A DNA stretch of 15,976 nucleotides. Origin: H2-BAC3 sp045863035 (GTDB lineage Bacteria; Bacteroidota; Ignavibacteria; Ignavibacteriales; Ignavibacteriaceae). The stretch covers positions 1 to 15,976 of the forward strand of contig BTUV01000070.1 of the NCBI GenBank assembly GCA_045863035.1, read 5' to 3'. Below are positions 6,649-14,017 of the stretch, piece after piece (the stretch's first letter is position 1; each line of letters begins with the position of its first letter). Under the pieces are notes generated by a model, which was not told the DNA's origin, searched no databases, and was given only the letters and a program-made list of their open reading frames with translations. The position numbers were made by a program, and so were the translations under genes.

Positions 6649-7794
6649 ATGATTGAAATGGATATCCGGAACTTCAAATCAGGCAAATATGTGCCTCAGT
6701 TTCAGTATAAGAGCTTCCTCCCGGAAAAGGTGAACCAAGAGTGGGTAGTGAGCGACCCGGCAGTTAACAAACTGCTTGAGGAGGCGAATCTCCGGCTTGG
6801 GGAACTGAATGCTTTCTCCATGATTGTACCTGATGTGGATCTTTTTATCAGAATGCATGTGGTAAAAGAAGCCACAACATCTTCCCGCATAGAAGGAACT
6901 CAGACTCACATTGATGAAGCGGTTTTGAGAGAAGACGACATCAATCCTGAAAAAAGAGATGACTGGAAAGAAGTACAGAATTACATTCAAGCCATGAACA
7001 GCGCATTGGATGAATTGGCAAATCTGCCAGTATCTTCGCGCCTGATTCAGAAAGCTCATGAATTACTGCTTCAGGGAGCACGCGGGGCTGAGAAACTTCC
7101 CGGGGAATACAGAAGAAGCCAGAACTGGATAGGCGGAGCAACGCTGAGAGATGCTGTTTTTATTCCTCCGCACCATGATGAATTATCAGCATTGATGAGT
7201 GATCTGGAACAGTTTATGAATAATACGGAAATTCATGTTCCGCATCTGATAAAAATAGCCATTGCCCATTATCAGTTTGAAACTATTCATCCTTTTCTTG
7301 ATGGTAATGGCAGAGTGGGGCGGCTGCTAATTACCCTTTATCTGGTGGCAAACCGGCTGCTTTCAAAACCAACTTTGTATCTCTCTGATTTTTTTGAGAA
7401 AAACCGGCAGTTATATTATGACAATCTGACTTTAGTCAGAACGCATAATGATCTTACCCAGTGGATTAAATTTTTCTTAGCCGGAGTGATTGATACAGCA
7501 TCTAACGGCATTACTGTTTTCCAAAAAATACTTGAACTACGTAAGGAAATTGAAGAAAAGAAAATTATCACGCTCGGCAGAAAGATCACCAATGCAAAAT
7601 CAGCGCTCAATTACCTTTACCGGTATCCGGTGTTTACCGTAAACTATCTTGCAGAAGAATTGGGGATAAGTATTCCTACTGCAAATACGATCGTCAAAGA
7701 CTTTATAAGACTAAACATCATTAAAGAAGTCTCAGGGAATAAAAGGAACCGGATGTATGTATTTGCAGAGTATTTGAAGTTGTTTGAGAAATAG
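6649..7794 (+). CDS. Fic family protein with N-terminal inhibitory motif and C-terminal winged helix
   Basis: Fic-domain enzymes transfer AMP (sometimes other nucleotide moieties) to hydroxyl side chains of proteins. The 381 residues show a Fic_N-like segment (about 20-105), the inhibitory motif SSRIEG (78-83, pattern S/T-x-x-x-E-G/N), the active-site motif HPFLDGNGRVGR (214-225, catalytic His214) and a winged helix-turn-helix (about 312-375). It is therefore an intact, self-inhibited class II Fic protein with a probable DNA-binding tail. The target is unknown. No separate antitoxin gene is adjacent. An alternative start, the ATG at 6658, would remove three residues; neither has a good ribosome site. 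It interrupts the usual truB-ribF adjacency, and repeat remnants lie on both sides, suggesting later insertion. Autoregulation through the upstream palindromes is inference. Confidence 0.92.
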   Translation: MIEMDIRNFKSGKYVPQFQYKSFLPEKVNQEWVVSDPAVNKLLEEANLRLGELNAFSMIVPDVDLFIRMHVVKEATTSSRIEGTQTHIDEAVLREDDINPEKRDDWKEVQNYIQAMNSALDELANLPVSSRLIQKAHELLLQGARGAEKLPGEYRRSQNWIGGATLRDAVFIPPHHDELSALMSDLEQFMNNTEIHVPHLIKIAIAHYQFETIHPFLDGNGRVGRLLITLYLVANRLLSKPTLYLSDFFEKNRQLYYDNLTLVRTHNDLTQWIKFFLAGVIDTASNGITVFQKILELRKEIEEKKIITLGRKITNAKSALNYLYRYPVFTVNYLAEELGISIPTANTIVKDFIRLNIIKEVSGNKRNRMYVFAEYLKLFEK

Positions 7795-8015
7795 GATATG
7801 GCGCTGGCATGGATAAATAAATCCAATCCTGCAGGGTCATTATCAATCATCCTATCCTTTAAGTATCTGGTGTCATTCTGGCCTCTGTTGTCCTTTTGTC
7901 CAAGGTTAGGCAAACCTCTGTTTGTTCATAACTCCTTATAAATCAATGAGTTGTAAGGTGTCTCTCCCGGAGCCGCCGCCAAAACTCTCTTCTTTTATAT
8001 TATGGGAATAATACC
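7795..8015. repeat. Gap after fic: decayed 9-bp repeat units and an att-like hairpin
   Basis: From 7853 to 7897 five 9-bp steps can be read: TATCCTTTA, AGTATCTGG, TGTCATTCT, GGCCTCTGT and TGTCCTTTT. This is a degenerate version of TGTCCTTnn in the same strand. At 7934-7958 there is a hairpin CCTTATAA / TTGTAAGG with a 9-base loop (one G-U pair), followed by GC-rich sequence at 7960-7980. No terminator with a U-run is seen after fic, and no credible gene. Confidence 0.55.
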
Positions 8016-8023
8016 TATCTTTG
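7996..8023 (+). promoter_or_regulatory. Promoter for ribF-rpsO-pnp
   Basis: TATCTTTG (8016-8023) matches TAnnTTTG. A T-rich stretch (TTTT ending at 7996) lies 19 bp upstream in place of a clear TTTG. Start of transcription is predicted near 8028-8030, which would leave only a short leader before the ATG at 8043 and argues against the upstream TTG start. Confidence 0.5.
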
Positions 8024-8042
8024 TAATTTGATTTTTGGCAGG

Positions 8043-8981
8043 ATGCGGGTTTACAGAGATATTTCTGAAACAAAATACGACATTAATACTGCCCTGACAC
8101 TCGGAACCTTTGACGGAGTGCATCTCGGCCACAGGCAGCTTTTCAGCTTGCTTAAGCAGCAGGCAGCAAAAGACAATCTGAGGACATTTGTTATAACGTT
8201 TGACCCTCACCCCCGTGCAGTTTTGTTACCCCATAACCAACTGCCGGTTTTGACGACTACAGATGAGAAGCTCCGTCTATTTGAGCAGGCGGGTATTGAT
8301 GCTGTTCTGGTTATTAAATTCACGCAAGAATTCGCAAATGTCAGCTCTGAAGATTTCCTGAAGGACTATCTTCTAAAGAGCATAGGGCTCCGGTCTCTGG
8401 TGGTTGGTTATGACTTCCGGTTCGGCAGAGGCAGAAGAGGCGATGCAGCGATGCTCAAAGACTTTGCGCAAAGCGAAGGGTTTTCATTTACTTCAGTACC
8501 TGAGTTTAAGAAGGATGATGTTACGGTCAGTTCATCACTGATTCGCGGGTTTCTTACTCAGGGAAGGGCAGACCTGGCGAATGAATATCTGGGCTACCGA
8601 TTTTCCTTTTGCGGAAAGGTGGTTGAAGGAAACAAGAGGGGCAGAACCCTCGGCTTTCCCACGGCTAATATCGATGTTTCAGATAAACAAAAACTCATAC
8701 CCGGCAACGGGGTATATGCGGTTAAGGTGGAAGGGAAAAATATCAGCCGCGGCGGCGTGATGAATATCGGGGTGCGGCCAACCTTTAACGAAGAACCGGT
8801 GGTGCTGGCTGAAGTGCACCTGATTGATTTTGATGCTGATATATACGGGGAGCAGCTTTGTATATATCCTTTTGTCAAAATACGCGATGAAAAGAAGTTT
8901 ACTTCAGTTGACGAACTGAAACTGCAGATTGAATCAGACAGGCAGACTGCAACGCAGATGCTGAAGAATTTATCATTTTAA
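8043..8981 (+). CDS. ribF: Bifunctional riboflavin kinase / FAD synthetase RibF
   Basis: RibF phosphorylates riboflavin to FMN and adenylates FMN to FAD. The N-terminal nucleotidyltransferase domain has GTFDGVHLGH (21-30) and a later FDPHPR block. The C-terminal flavokinase domain (from about residue 185) has GRTLGFPTANI and GGVMNIGVRPTF. Length is 312 residues with the ATG at 8043. An in-frame TTG at 8028 would add five residues, but I prefer the ATG because MRVYRDI resembles usual RibF N-termini and the predicted transcription start is near 8028. AGG directly abuts the ATG, so the ribosome site is poor. ribF normally follows truB; here fic intervenes. Confidence 0.94.
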   Translation: MRVYRDISETKYDINTALTLGTFDGVHLGHRQLFSLLKQQAAKDNLRTFVITFDPHPRAVLLPHNQLPVLTTTDEKLRLFEQAGIDAVLVIKFTQEFANVSSEDFLKDYLLKSIGLRSLVVGYDFRFGRGRRGDAAMLKDFAQSEGFSFTSVPEFKKDDVTVSSSLIRGFLTQGRADLANEYLGYRFSFCGKVVEGNKRGRTLGFPTANIDVSDKQKLIPGNGVYAVKVEGKNISRGGVMNIGVRPTFNEEPVVLAEVHLIDFDADIYGEQLCIYPFVKIRDEKKFTSVDELKLQIESDRQTATQMLKNLSF

Positions 8982-8986
8982 CTAAT

Positions 8987-9013
8987 ATACTCCGGCTCCG
9001 GCTGGGGTAGTAT
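8987..9013 (+). promoter_or_regulatory. Hairpin before rpsO with an S15-type G-U/G-C signature (candidate autoregulatory site)
   Basis: Outer stem ATACT (8987-8991) with AGTAT (9009-9013); inner stem CCGGC (8992-8996) with GCTGG (9001-9005); loop TCCG; three-base bulge GGT (9006-9008). The inner stem contains a G-U pair next to a G-C pair (5'-GG / 5'-CU), the same local arrangement that S15 reads in 16S helix 22. It ends 10 bases before the AGGAG of rpsO. That S15 represses its own synthesis through leader structures is known in several bacteria; that this hairpin does so is inference. Confidence 0.45.
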
Positions 9014-9036
9014 CGAATCATAAAGGAGAAATACCA

Positions 9037-9300
9037 ATGACCAAAGAAGAAAAACTTGAGATAATCAAGAAATACGGAACAAACGATCAGGACTCAGGCA
9101 GAGCTGAGGTGCAGATTGCGCTTATTACCAAGCGTATTAACGATCTGACTTCTCACTTCGGCGAGCACAAAAAAGATCATCACTCAAGACGCGGTCTGAT
9201 GATGCTGGTGGGAAAAAGAAGACGACTTCTTGACTATCTGGCCTCACGCGATATCGAGCGTTACAGAACCATTATTAAAGCGTTGAATATAAGAAAGTAA
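9037..9300 (+). CDS. rpsO: 30S ribosomal protein S15
   Basis: S15 is a primary 16S rRNA-binding protein contacting helices 20-22, needed for assembly of the 30S platform and for a bridge to the 50S subunit. The 87 residues (usual 88-89) carry the family hallmarks GTNDQDSGRAEVQIALIT (about 15-32), HKKDHHSRRGLMMLVGKRR (about 45-63) and LLDYLASRD. AAAGGAG at 9022-9028 is a strong ribosome site and fixes the start. It is followed 12 bp later by pnp, the widely conserved rpsO-pnp pair. Confidence 0.98.
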   Translation: MTKEEKLEIIKKYGTNDQDSGRAEVQIALITKRINDLTSHFGEHKKDHHSRRGLMMLVGKRRRLLDYLASRDIERYRTIIKALNIRK

Positions 9301-9312
9301 AAAGGTTTTTAA

Positions 9313-11448
9313 ATGATAGTAGTCAAAGAAGTAGAAATTGACGGCAAGAAAATAAGCATTGAAACAGGCCGTTACGCCCGTCAGGCAAATGGCTCAGTTA
9401 TGGTGCGCTCTGGCGATACCATGGTGCTGGTAACCGCGGTTGCTGCTCAGGAAGCAAGGGAAGATATTGATTTTTTCCCCCTGCAGGTTGAATACCGCGA
9501 AAAACATTCTGCCGCCGGAAAATTTCCGGGCGGATTTTTTAAACGCGAAGGTAAACCCACTGAAAAAGAAGTATTAAGCGCACGCCTGATTGACAGGCCT
9601 ATCCGCCCACTCTTTTCGGATGCATACAGAAACGAAACTCAGATTGTAGCAACTGTTTTTTCATACGACGGCGAAAATGATCCTGATGTACTGGCTGCTT
9701 TCGGCGCATCTGCTGCACTTTCAATTTCCAGTATTCCTTTTATCGGACCTATCGGTGAGGTGAGAGTAGCACGTGTTGAAGGTAAATATATTGTTAACCC
9801 TACATTTGCTGAAATTGCTTCCGGTGATATGGAACTGATTGTTGCCGGTACGTACGACTCAATCATGATGGTTGAAGGAGAAGCAAAAGAAGTATCTGAA
9901 GAAGAAATGCTTACTGCACTGCGCGTTGCGCACGAAGCTATCCAGAAACTGGTGCTCATACAGAAAGAACTGATGGCTGAAGCAGGTGTCCCGAAAATGG
10001 AAGTGAAAGCAAAAGAGATTGCTGCTGAACTGATTCAGGAAGTTAACGCGCTCGCAAGAGCGAAGTATCGCGAGATTGTTGCACAGGTGCTTACCAAAGA
10101 AGAACGTGCTGCGGCAAACAAAACTCTTAACACCGGTGTTAAAGAAGCACTCGCTGAAAAATTTCCTGATCAGGAAAAAACAATCGCAACGCTGCTTCAT
10201 GATATCGAAAAAGAAGAAATGCGCGAAAGAATCCTGAAAGACGGTCTGCGTCTTGACGGAAGAAACACAAAACAAATTCGTCCGATAACCATTGAGTTAG
10301 GTGTGCTCCCCAGAGCACACGGTTCAGCGCTCTTTACCCGCGGTGAAACACAGAGCTTATGCTCACTTACCCTCGGAACAAAGAATGACGAACAGCTTAT
10401 TGACGGTCTTGGTGAGGAATATACAAAGAAGTTTATTCTTCATTACAACTTCCCTCCGTTCAGCGTTGGCGAGGTAGGAAGAATGACCGGAGTAGGCAGA
10501 AGAGAAATAGGACACGGCAACCTTGCTGAGCGTTCACTTAAAGCACTGCTTCCGGGTGAGGATGTATTCACCTACACTATGCGTCTTACCAGTGATATTC
10601 TCGAATCAAACGGTTCATCATCAATGGCTTCAGTATGCTCCGGCTCGCTGGCTATGATGGATGGCGGTGTTCCGGTTCGCGAAGGCATTGCCGGTATAGC
10701 AATGGGTCTGGTTAAAGAAGGTGACCGTTATGCGGTTCTTTCTGATATACTCGGAAATGAAGATCACCTGGGTGATATGGATTTCAAGGTAGCCGGCACA
10801 TCAAAGGGAATTACCGGTTTCCAGATGGATATTAAGATTGAGGGAATTTCTTTCAAGATTATGGAAGAAGCAATTCATCAGGCAAAAGAAGGAAGACTGC
10901 ACATCCTTGGCATCATGAATCAGGCGATTGATGCACCAAGAGCTGACCTTTCTGATTATGCTCCGAGAATTGTAAGCATCAAGATACCAACTGACCAGAT
11001 TGGCGCGCTTATCGGTCCGGGCGGAAAAACCATCCAGAAAATGCAGAGAGATTTCAATTGCGAAATCAGCGTTGAGGATGACGGAACCGTTAGTATTGCA
11101 TCACCTAATAATATGTGGGTGCAGGAGTGCAAAGATCATATCAAGAGAATGATGCAGACAGCAGAAGTCGGTGAGGTCTATGATGGCGTTGTTGCACGTC
11201 TCATGGATTTCGGCGCAATAGTTGAATTCCTTCCGGGTAAAACCGGACTCCTCCATATATCCGAAATTGACCACAAGAGAGTGGAAAAAGTAGGAGACTT
11301 CTTTAAGGAAGGCGATAAAGTACGCGTAATCCTTACAAAGATGGAGGGGGGCAAATATAGCTTGAGCAGAAAACAGCTCATTAAAAAAGAGCCAAGAAAA
11401 CCTGAACACTCTGCTGAAGGCAGCGGTGAAAATTCCGGGCAGGAATAA
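9313..11448 (+). CDS. pnp: Polyribonucleotide nucleotidyltransferase (PNPase)
   Basis: PNPase degrades RNA 3'-to-5' by phosphorolysis and can also add tails. The 711-residue protein has two RNase PH-like domains (about 1-140 and 310-540) joined by an all-helical domain, a KH domain with IGPGG (about 566-570) and an S1 domain (about 620-690). The active-site block DHLGDMDFK is at 484-492, with D484, D490 and K492 matching the known catalytic residues. FFKREGKPTEKE in the first core is also typical. A short Lys/Glu/Ser-rich tail of about 20 residues ends the protein. The ribosome site is AAAGG, 7 bp before the ATG. It is the last gene before a structured intergenic region and is probably co-transcribed with rpsO. 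Confidence 0.98.
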   Translation: MIVVKEVEIDGKKISIETGRYARQANGSVMVRSGDTMVLVTAVAAQEAREDIDFFPLQVEYREKHSAAGKFPGGFFKREGKPTEKEVLSARLIDRPIRPLFSDAYRNETQIVATVFSYDGENDPDVLAAFGASAALSISSIPFIGPIGEVRVARVEGKYIVNPTFAEIASGDMELIVAGTYDSIMMVEGEAKEVSEEEMLTALRVAHEAIQKLVLIQKELMAEAGVPKMEVKAKEIAAELIQEVNALARAKYREIVAQVLTKEERAAANKTLNTGVKEALAEKFPDQEKTIATLLHDIEKEEMRERILKDGLRLDGRNTKQIRPITIELGVLPRAHGSALFTRGETQSLCSLTLGTKNDEQLIDGLGEEYTKKFILHYNFPPFSVGEVGRMTGVGRREIGHGNLAERSLKALLPGEDVFTYTMRLTSDILESNGSSSMASVCSGSLAMMDGGVPVREGIAGIAMGLVKEGDRYAVLSDILGNEDHLGDMDFKVAGTSKGITGFQMDIKIEGISFKIMEEAIHQAKEGRLHILGIMNQAIDAPRADLSDYAPRIVSIKIPTDQIGALIGPGGKTIQKMQRDFNCEISVEDDGTVSIASPNNMWVQECKDHIKRMMQTAEVGEVYDGVVARLMDFGAIVEFLPGKTGLLHISEIDHKRVEKVGDFFKEGDKVRVILTKMEGGKYSLSRKQLIKKEPRKPEHSAEGSGENSGQE

Positions 11449-11502
11449 GCGCCGGAATTATCAGGAAACAGCCGGTTATACATCAGGCATAACGTTAGTA
11501 TG

Positions 11503-11592
11503 AAGGGAAGCGAACATCTTCAGGAAAACAGACGGAACCACGGCCGCGGGGCTGAGTGCCGTACTGCCGGGATGTCCGTTTCCCTTTTTTTT
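11503..11592 (+). terminator. Long hairpin with T8 tail downstream of pnp
   Basis: AAGGGAAGCGAACATC (11503-11518) pairs with GATGTCCGTTTCCCTT (11571-11586) over 16 positions with one G-U and one A-C mismatch. It encloses 52 bases that include an inner stem ACGGC/GCCGT. A T8 run covers 11585-11592. The form fits a large intrinsic terminator ending the ribF-rpsO-pnp transcript. The enclosed insert is longer than a normal terminator loop, so a small structured RNA or a regulated leader for rng is also possible. I did not match it to a known riboswitch. Confidence 0.55.
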
Positions 11593-11695
11593 ATTCATTG
11601 TTTCGTGAAATTTAAACACATTCATCAGTGATACTGTTTCAGGCATTATATATATTGTTTTTCGCTCCGGAGCCATTACCGCTCAGAGGAGCTCT

Positions 11696-11731
11696 ATGCA
11701 CTTTCGCTTTATCAGACCTGTGTTTCGCTGA
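11696..11731 (+). CDS. Possible 11-residue leader peptide upstream of rng
   Basis: ATG at 11696 is preceded, four bases earlier, by AGAGGAG (11685-11691), the best ribosome site in this gap. It encodes MHFRFIRPVFR and stops at TGA (11729-11731), which overlaps a second ATG (TGATG). rng itself, 38 bp later, has no recognisable ribosome site. The peptide may be a translated leader that influences rng, or a chance match. No homology is claimed. Confidence 0.2.
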   Translation: MHFRFIRPVFR

Positions 11732-11736
11732 TGATA

Positions 11737-11752
11737 TTTACGTTAACGTAAA
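11737..11752. promoter_or_regulatory. 16-bp perfect palindrome just before rng
   Basis: TTTACGTTAACGTAAA is self-complementary with no loop, which favours binding by a dimeric protein over an RNA hairpin. It lies 17 bp before the rng ATG and runs into an A-tract (to 11757). No regulator gene is adjacent, and the binding protein is unknown. Confidence 0.4.
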
Positions 11753-11769
11753 AAAAAGTTTTAATCAAA

Positions 11770-13338
11770 ATGTTAAAAGAAATTATTATCAATTCTTCCG
11801 GAGAACAGACCCGGGTAGCCATCACCGAAGACGGCTCCCTTGTTGATTTCTTCGTAGATTATCCTGAAAACAGGAGAATGGTGGGGGATATATATCTCGG
11901 AAAAGTGGCACGCGTGCTTCCGGGTATCAAAGCTGCTTTTATTGACATAGGTATGAAGCATGATGCATTCCTTCATTTCTCTGATATTGGTGAGCGCACA
12001 AAAGAATTCCAGTCCATGCTCGAGGATGACGATGAAGAAGAAGAAAATCAAAACCGTCCGGAACAAAAAGAACGGCTGATTAAGCAGGTGCAGACCATTA
12101 ACGGTGTGCCGGTGCTAAAAAAGGGGGAACCGATTCTTATTCAGATTACTAAAGAGCCGGTCAGTAATAAGGGAGTGCGGGTTTCATCATCTATTTCCAT
12201 TGCCGGCCGGTTTTGCGTGCTGCTTCCCTTTGACAACAAGATTGGTATATCAAAAAAAATTACCGATTTTAAGGAACGCCGCCGCCTCCGCTCTATAGCC
12301 AGAAGCATACTCCCTAAAAACTACGGGCTTATCATCAGAACAGTCGCGAGAAATCAGGCGGAAGAAGGTCTTTTGGAAGATCTGAAAAATCTGAAAAAAA
12401 CCTGGGAAGATATTGAATCAAAGGCGAAGACTGAAGAACCGCCATCACTGATTCATCAGGATTTGAACACGACTTCAAGCGTAATCCGCGATCTTTTTAC
12501 CGAAGATATCACCCGCGTTTATATTGACAACAAAAAGCAGTACAAACACATCAAGGATTATATATCCACAGTTCACCCGGAACTGGCGGAAAAAGTTGAG
12601 CTCTACCGCGACAAGGAGAGCGTTTTTGATGCATTCAGAATTGACGAACAGATTAACTCCCTTTTTAGCCGAAAAGTAGCCCTCAAAAACGGCGGTTATA
12701 TTATTATTGAACACACCGAAGCAATGGTGGTTATTGACGTAAACAGCGGAAAGTATGCTGCAAGTAAAGAACAGGAGCTTAATTCGCTCAAGACTGATCT
12801 TGAAGCCGCGCGCGAAATTGCCCGTCAGCTCCGGCTGCGTGATATCGGAGGGCTTATTGTCATAGATTTTATTGATCTTGAGGATGAAAAGAACCGCAGA
12901 AAAATCTATGAGGAGTTAAAAAAGGAATTCCGCAGAGACAGGGCAAAAGTAAGTATCCTTCCCATGTCGGACTTTGGACTTATACAGATTACACGGCAGA
13001 GAATCCGTCAGAATATCCGTCAGGTAACTAATGATTTGTGTCCTTATTGTTCCGGAACCGGTTTGCTCACAAAACAGTCTCATATTCTTTACGATATTGA
13101 GAAAATACTTAAAAAAATAAGAGAAAACTTTAAGGAACGATCATTCATCCTGAGGTGTCATCCGAATGTGGCATTAAAATTGAAAGAAGGGTATGTGAGT
13201 ATTTTGACAAAACTACAGTTGAAATACTTCTGTCTGTTAAAAATTCAGGAAGATACTGTACTGAATATGGATCAGTTCAGGTTTTATATAAAGTCAACCA
13301 AAAAAGAAATAACTGAAGATCAATTCAGCAGAGATTAA
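11770..13338 (+). CDS. rng: Ribonuclease E/G family protein (RNase G)
   Basis: This endoribonuclease cuts AU-rich single-stranded RNA, acting in 16S/5S maturation and mRNA decay. The 522 residues contain the S1 domain (about 36-130), interrupted by an acidic Asp/Glu-rich insert (about 84-100). The catalytic DNase I-like domain has metal-binding D323 (VVIDVNSG) and D366 (GLIVIDFIDLED), followed by the zinc-link CPYCSGTG (C424 and C427). There is no long C-terminal degradosome scaffold, so RNase G rather than full RNase E. The start fits the family N-terminus (KEIIINSS), though no ribosome site precedes it. It is followed 20 bp later by tal. The structured upstream gap is reminiscent of the autoregulatory leader of E. 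coli rne, an inference by analogy only. Confidence 0.93.
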   Translation: MLKEIIINSSGEQTRVAITEDGSLVDFFVDYPENRRMVGDIYLGKVARVLPGIKAAFIDIGMKHDAFLHFSDIGERTKEFQSMLEDDDEEEENQNRPEQKERLIKQVQTINGVPVLKKGEPILIQITKEPVSNKGVRVSSSISIAGRFCVLLPFDNKIGISKKITDFKERRRLRSIARSILPKNYGLIIRTVARNQAEEGLLEDLKNLKKTWEDIESKAKTEEPPSLIHQDLNTTSSVIRDLFTEDITRVYIDNKKQYKHIKDYISTVHPELAEKVELYRDKESVFDAFRIDEQINSLFSRKVALKNGGYIIIEHTEAMVVIDVNSGKYAASKEQELNSLKTDLEAAREIARQLRLRDIGGLIVIDFIDLEDEKNRRKIYEELKKEFRRDRAKVSILPMSDFGLIQITRQRIRQNIRQVTNDLCPYCSGTGLLTKQSHILYDIEKILKKIRENFKERSFILRCHPNVALKLKEGYVSILTKLQLKYFCLLKIQEDTVLNMDQFRFYIKSTKKEITEDQFSRD

Positions 13339-13358
13339 CCAAACAAAAGGAGCTCACT

Positions 13359-14006
13359 ATGAAAATATTTATAGATACCGCAAGTATTGAAGAAATCCGC
13401 GAGGCGGCCGCTCTGGGAATCCTTGACGGCGTCACAACAAATCCTTCACTTGTCGCAAAAGAAGGAAGAGATTTCAGAAAACTGCTCGATGAGATACTTG
13501 CCATTGTTGACGGACCGGTGAGCGCGGAAGTTATTTCCACTGATTACGATAGCATTGTAAAAGAGGGAAGAGAACTTGCCAAAATTCATCACAATATTGT
13601 AGTGAAAGTTCCGCTTATTAAAGAGGGAATCAAGGCGGTTAAAACCTTCTCAGAGGAGGGGATACGAACCAACGTTACTCTTTGCTTTTCGCCGTCACAG
13701 GCGGTAATGGCCGCAAAAGTGGGCGCTACATATATTTCTCCGTTTGTAGGCCGTCTTGATGATGTAAGCACAAACGGTATGGAACTTATTAATCAGATCG
13801 TTAGTATATACCGTAATTATAATTTTGAGACAGAGGTTCTGGTAGCAAGCGTACGCCACCCGCTTCATTTTGTGGAGGCCTGCCTTATCGGTGCGGATGT
13901 CTGTACTATGCCGTTCAGCGTAATTGACCGGTTGTACGCGCATCCTCTGACCGATATTGGTCTGGAGAAGTTTCTTGCTGACTGGAATAAAGCAAATAAA
14001 AAATAA
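13359..14006 (+). CDS. tal: Transaldolase (TalC/FSA-like small type)
   Basis: Transaldolase moves a dihydroxyacetone unit between sugar phosphates in the non-oxidative pentose phosphate pathway. The 215-residue single-domain barrel has GVTTNPSLV (24-32) and the Schiff-base lysine K83 in VVKVPL. Small proteins of this family are either transaldolases or fructose-6-phosphate aldolases. Here the two discriminating positions read E57 (in SAEVIS) and F129 (in SPFVGR), as in transaldolases; E. coli FSA has Gln and Tyr there. I therefore favour transaldolase. AGGAG seven bases before the ATG confirms the start. It sits 20 bp after rng and 11 bp before gcvT, probably one transcript. Confidence 0.92.
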   Translation: MKIFIDTASIEEIREAAALGILDGVTTNPSLVAKEGRDFRKLLDEILAIVDGPVSAEVISTDYDSIVKEGRELAKIHHNIVVKVPLIKEGIKAVKTFSEEGIRTNVTLCFSPSQAVMAAKVGATYISPFVGRLDDVSTNGMELINQIVSIYRNYNFETEVLVASVRHPLHFVEACLIGADVCTMPFSVIDRLYAHPLTDIGLEKFLADWNKANKK

Positions 14007-14017
14007 GGAATCCGTTT

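Larger units (their letters stand above)
11449..11769. other. Gene-free, structured gap between pnp and rng
   Basis: This 321-bp gap holds a long hairpin ending in a T8 run (11503-11592), a palindrome GCTCCGGAGC (11664-11673), an 11-codon mini-ORF with a strong ribosome site (11696-11731) and a 16-bp perfect palindrome (11737-11752). A smaller stem GTTAT/ATAAC is visible near 11475-11493. I found no TAnnTTTG promoter for rng in it. Most of the gap could be rng leader or pnp trailer. Confidence 0.5.

Noticed and set aside
6649..7794. fic as the toxin of a two-gene toxin-antitoxin module
   Set aside because: No small antitoxin frame is adjacent, and the inhibitory motif is inside the protein itself, so a separate antitoxin is not needed.
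7644..7913. 89-residue minus-strand frame over the fic end and repeat remnants
   Set aside because: Its N-terminal part is the repeat read backwards and its remainder is antisense to fic; no independent support.
11449..11600. Signal recognition particle RNA, 6S RNA, cobalamin or TPP riboswitch in the pnp-rng gap
   Set aside because: I looked for the hallmark cores of these RNAs and found only partial look-alikes (for example GGCTGAG), not the complete conserved motifs.
11628..11846. 72-residue + strand frame upstream of rng
   Set aside because: Overlaps the rng start in another frame, no family resemblance, no ribosome site; a shadow frame.
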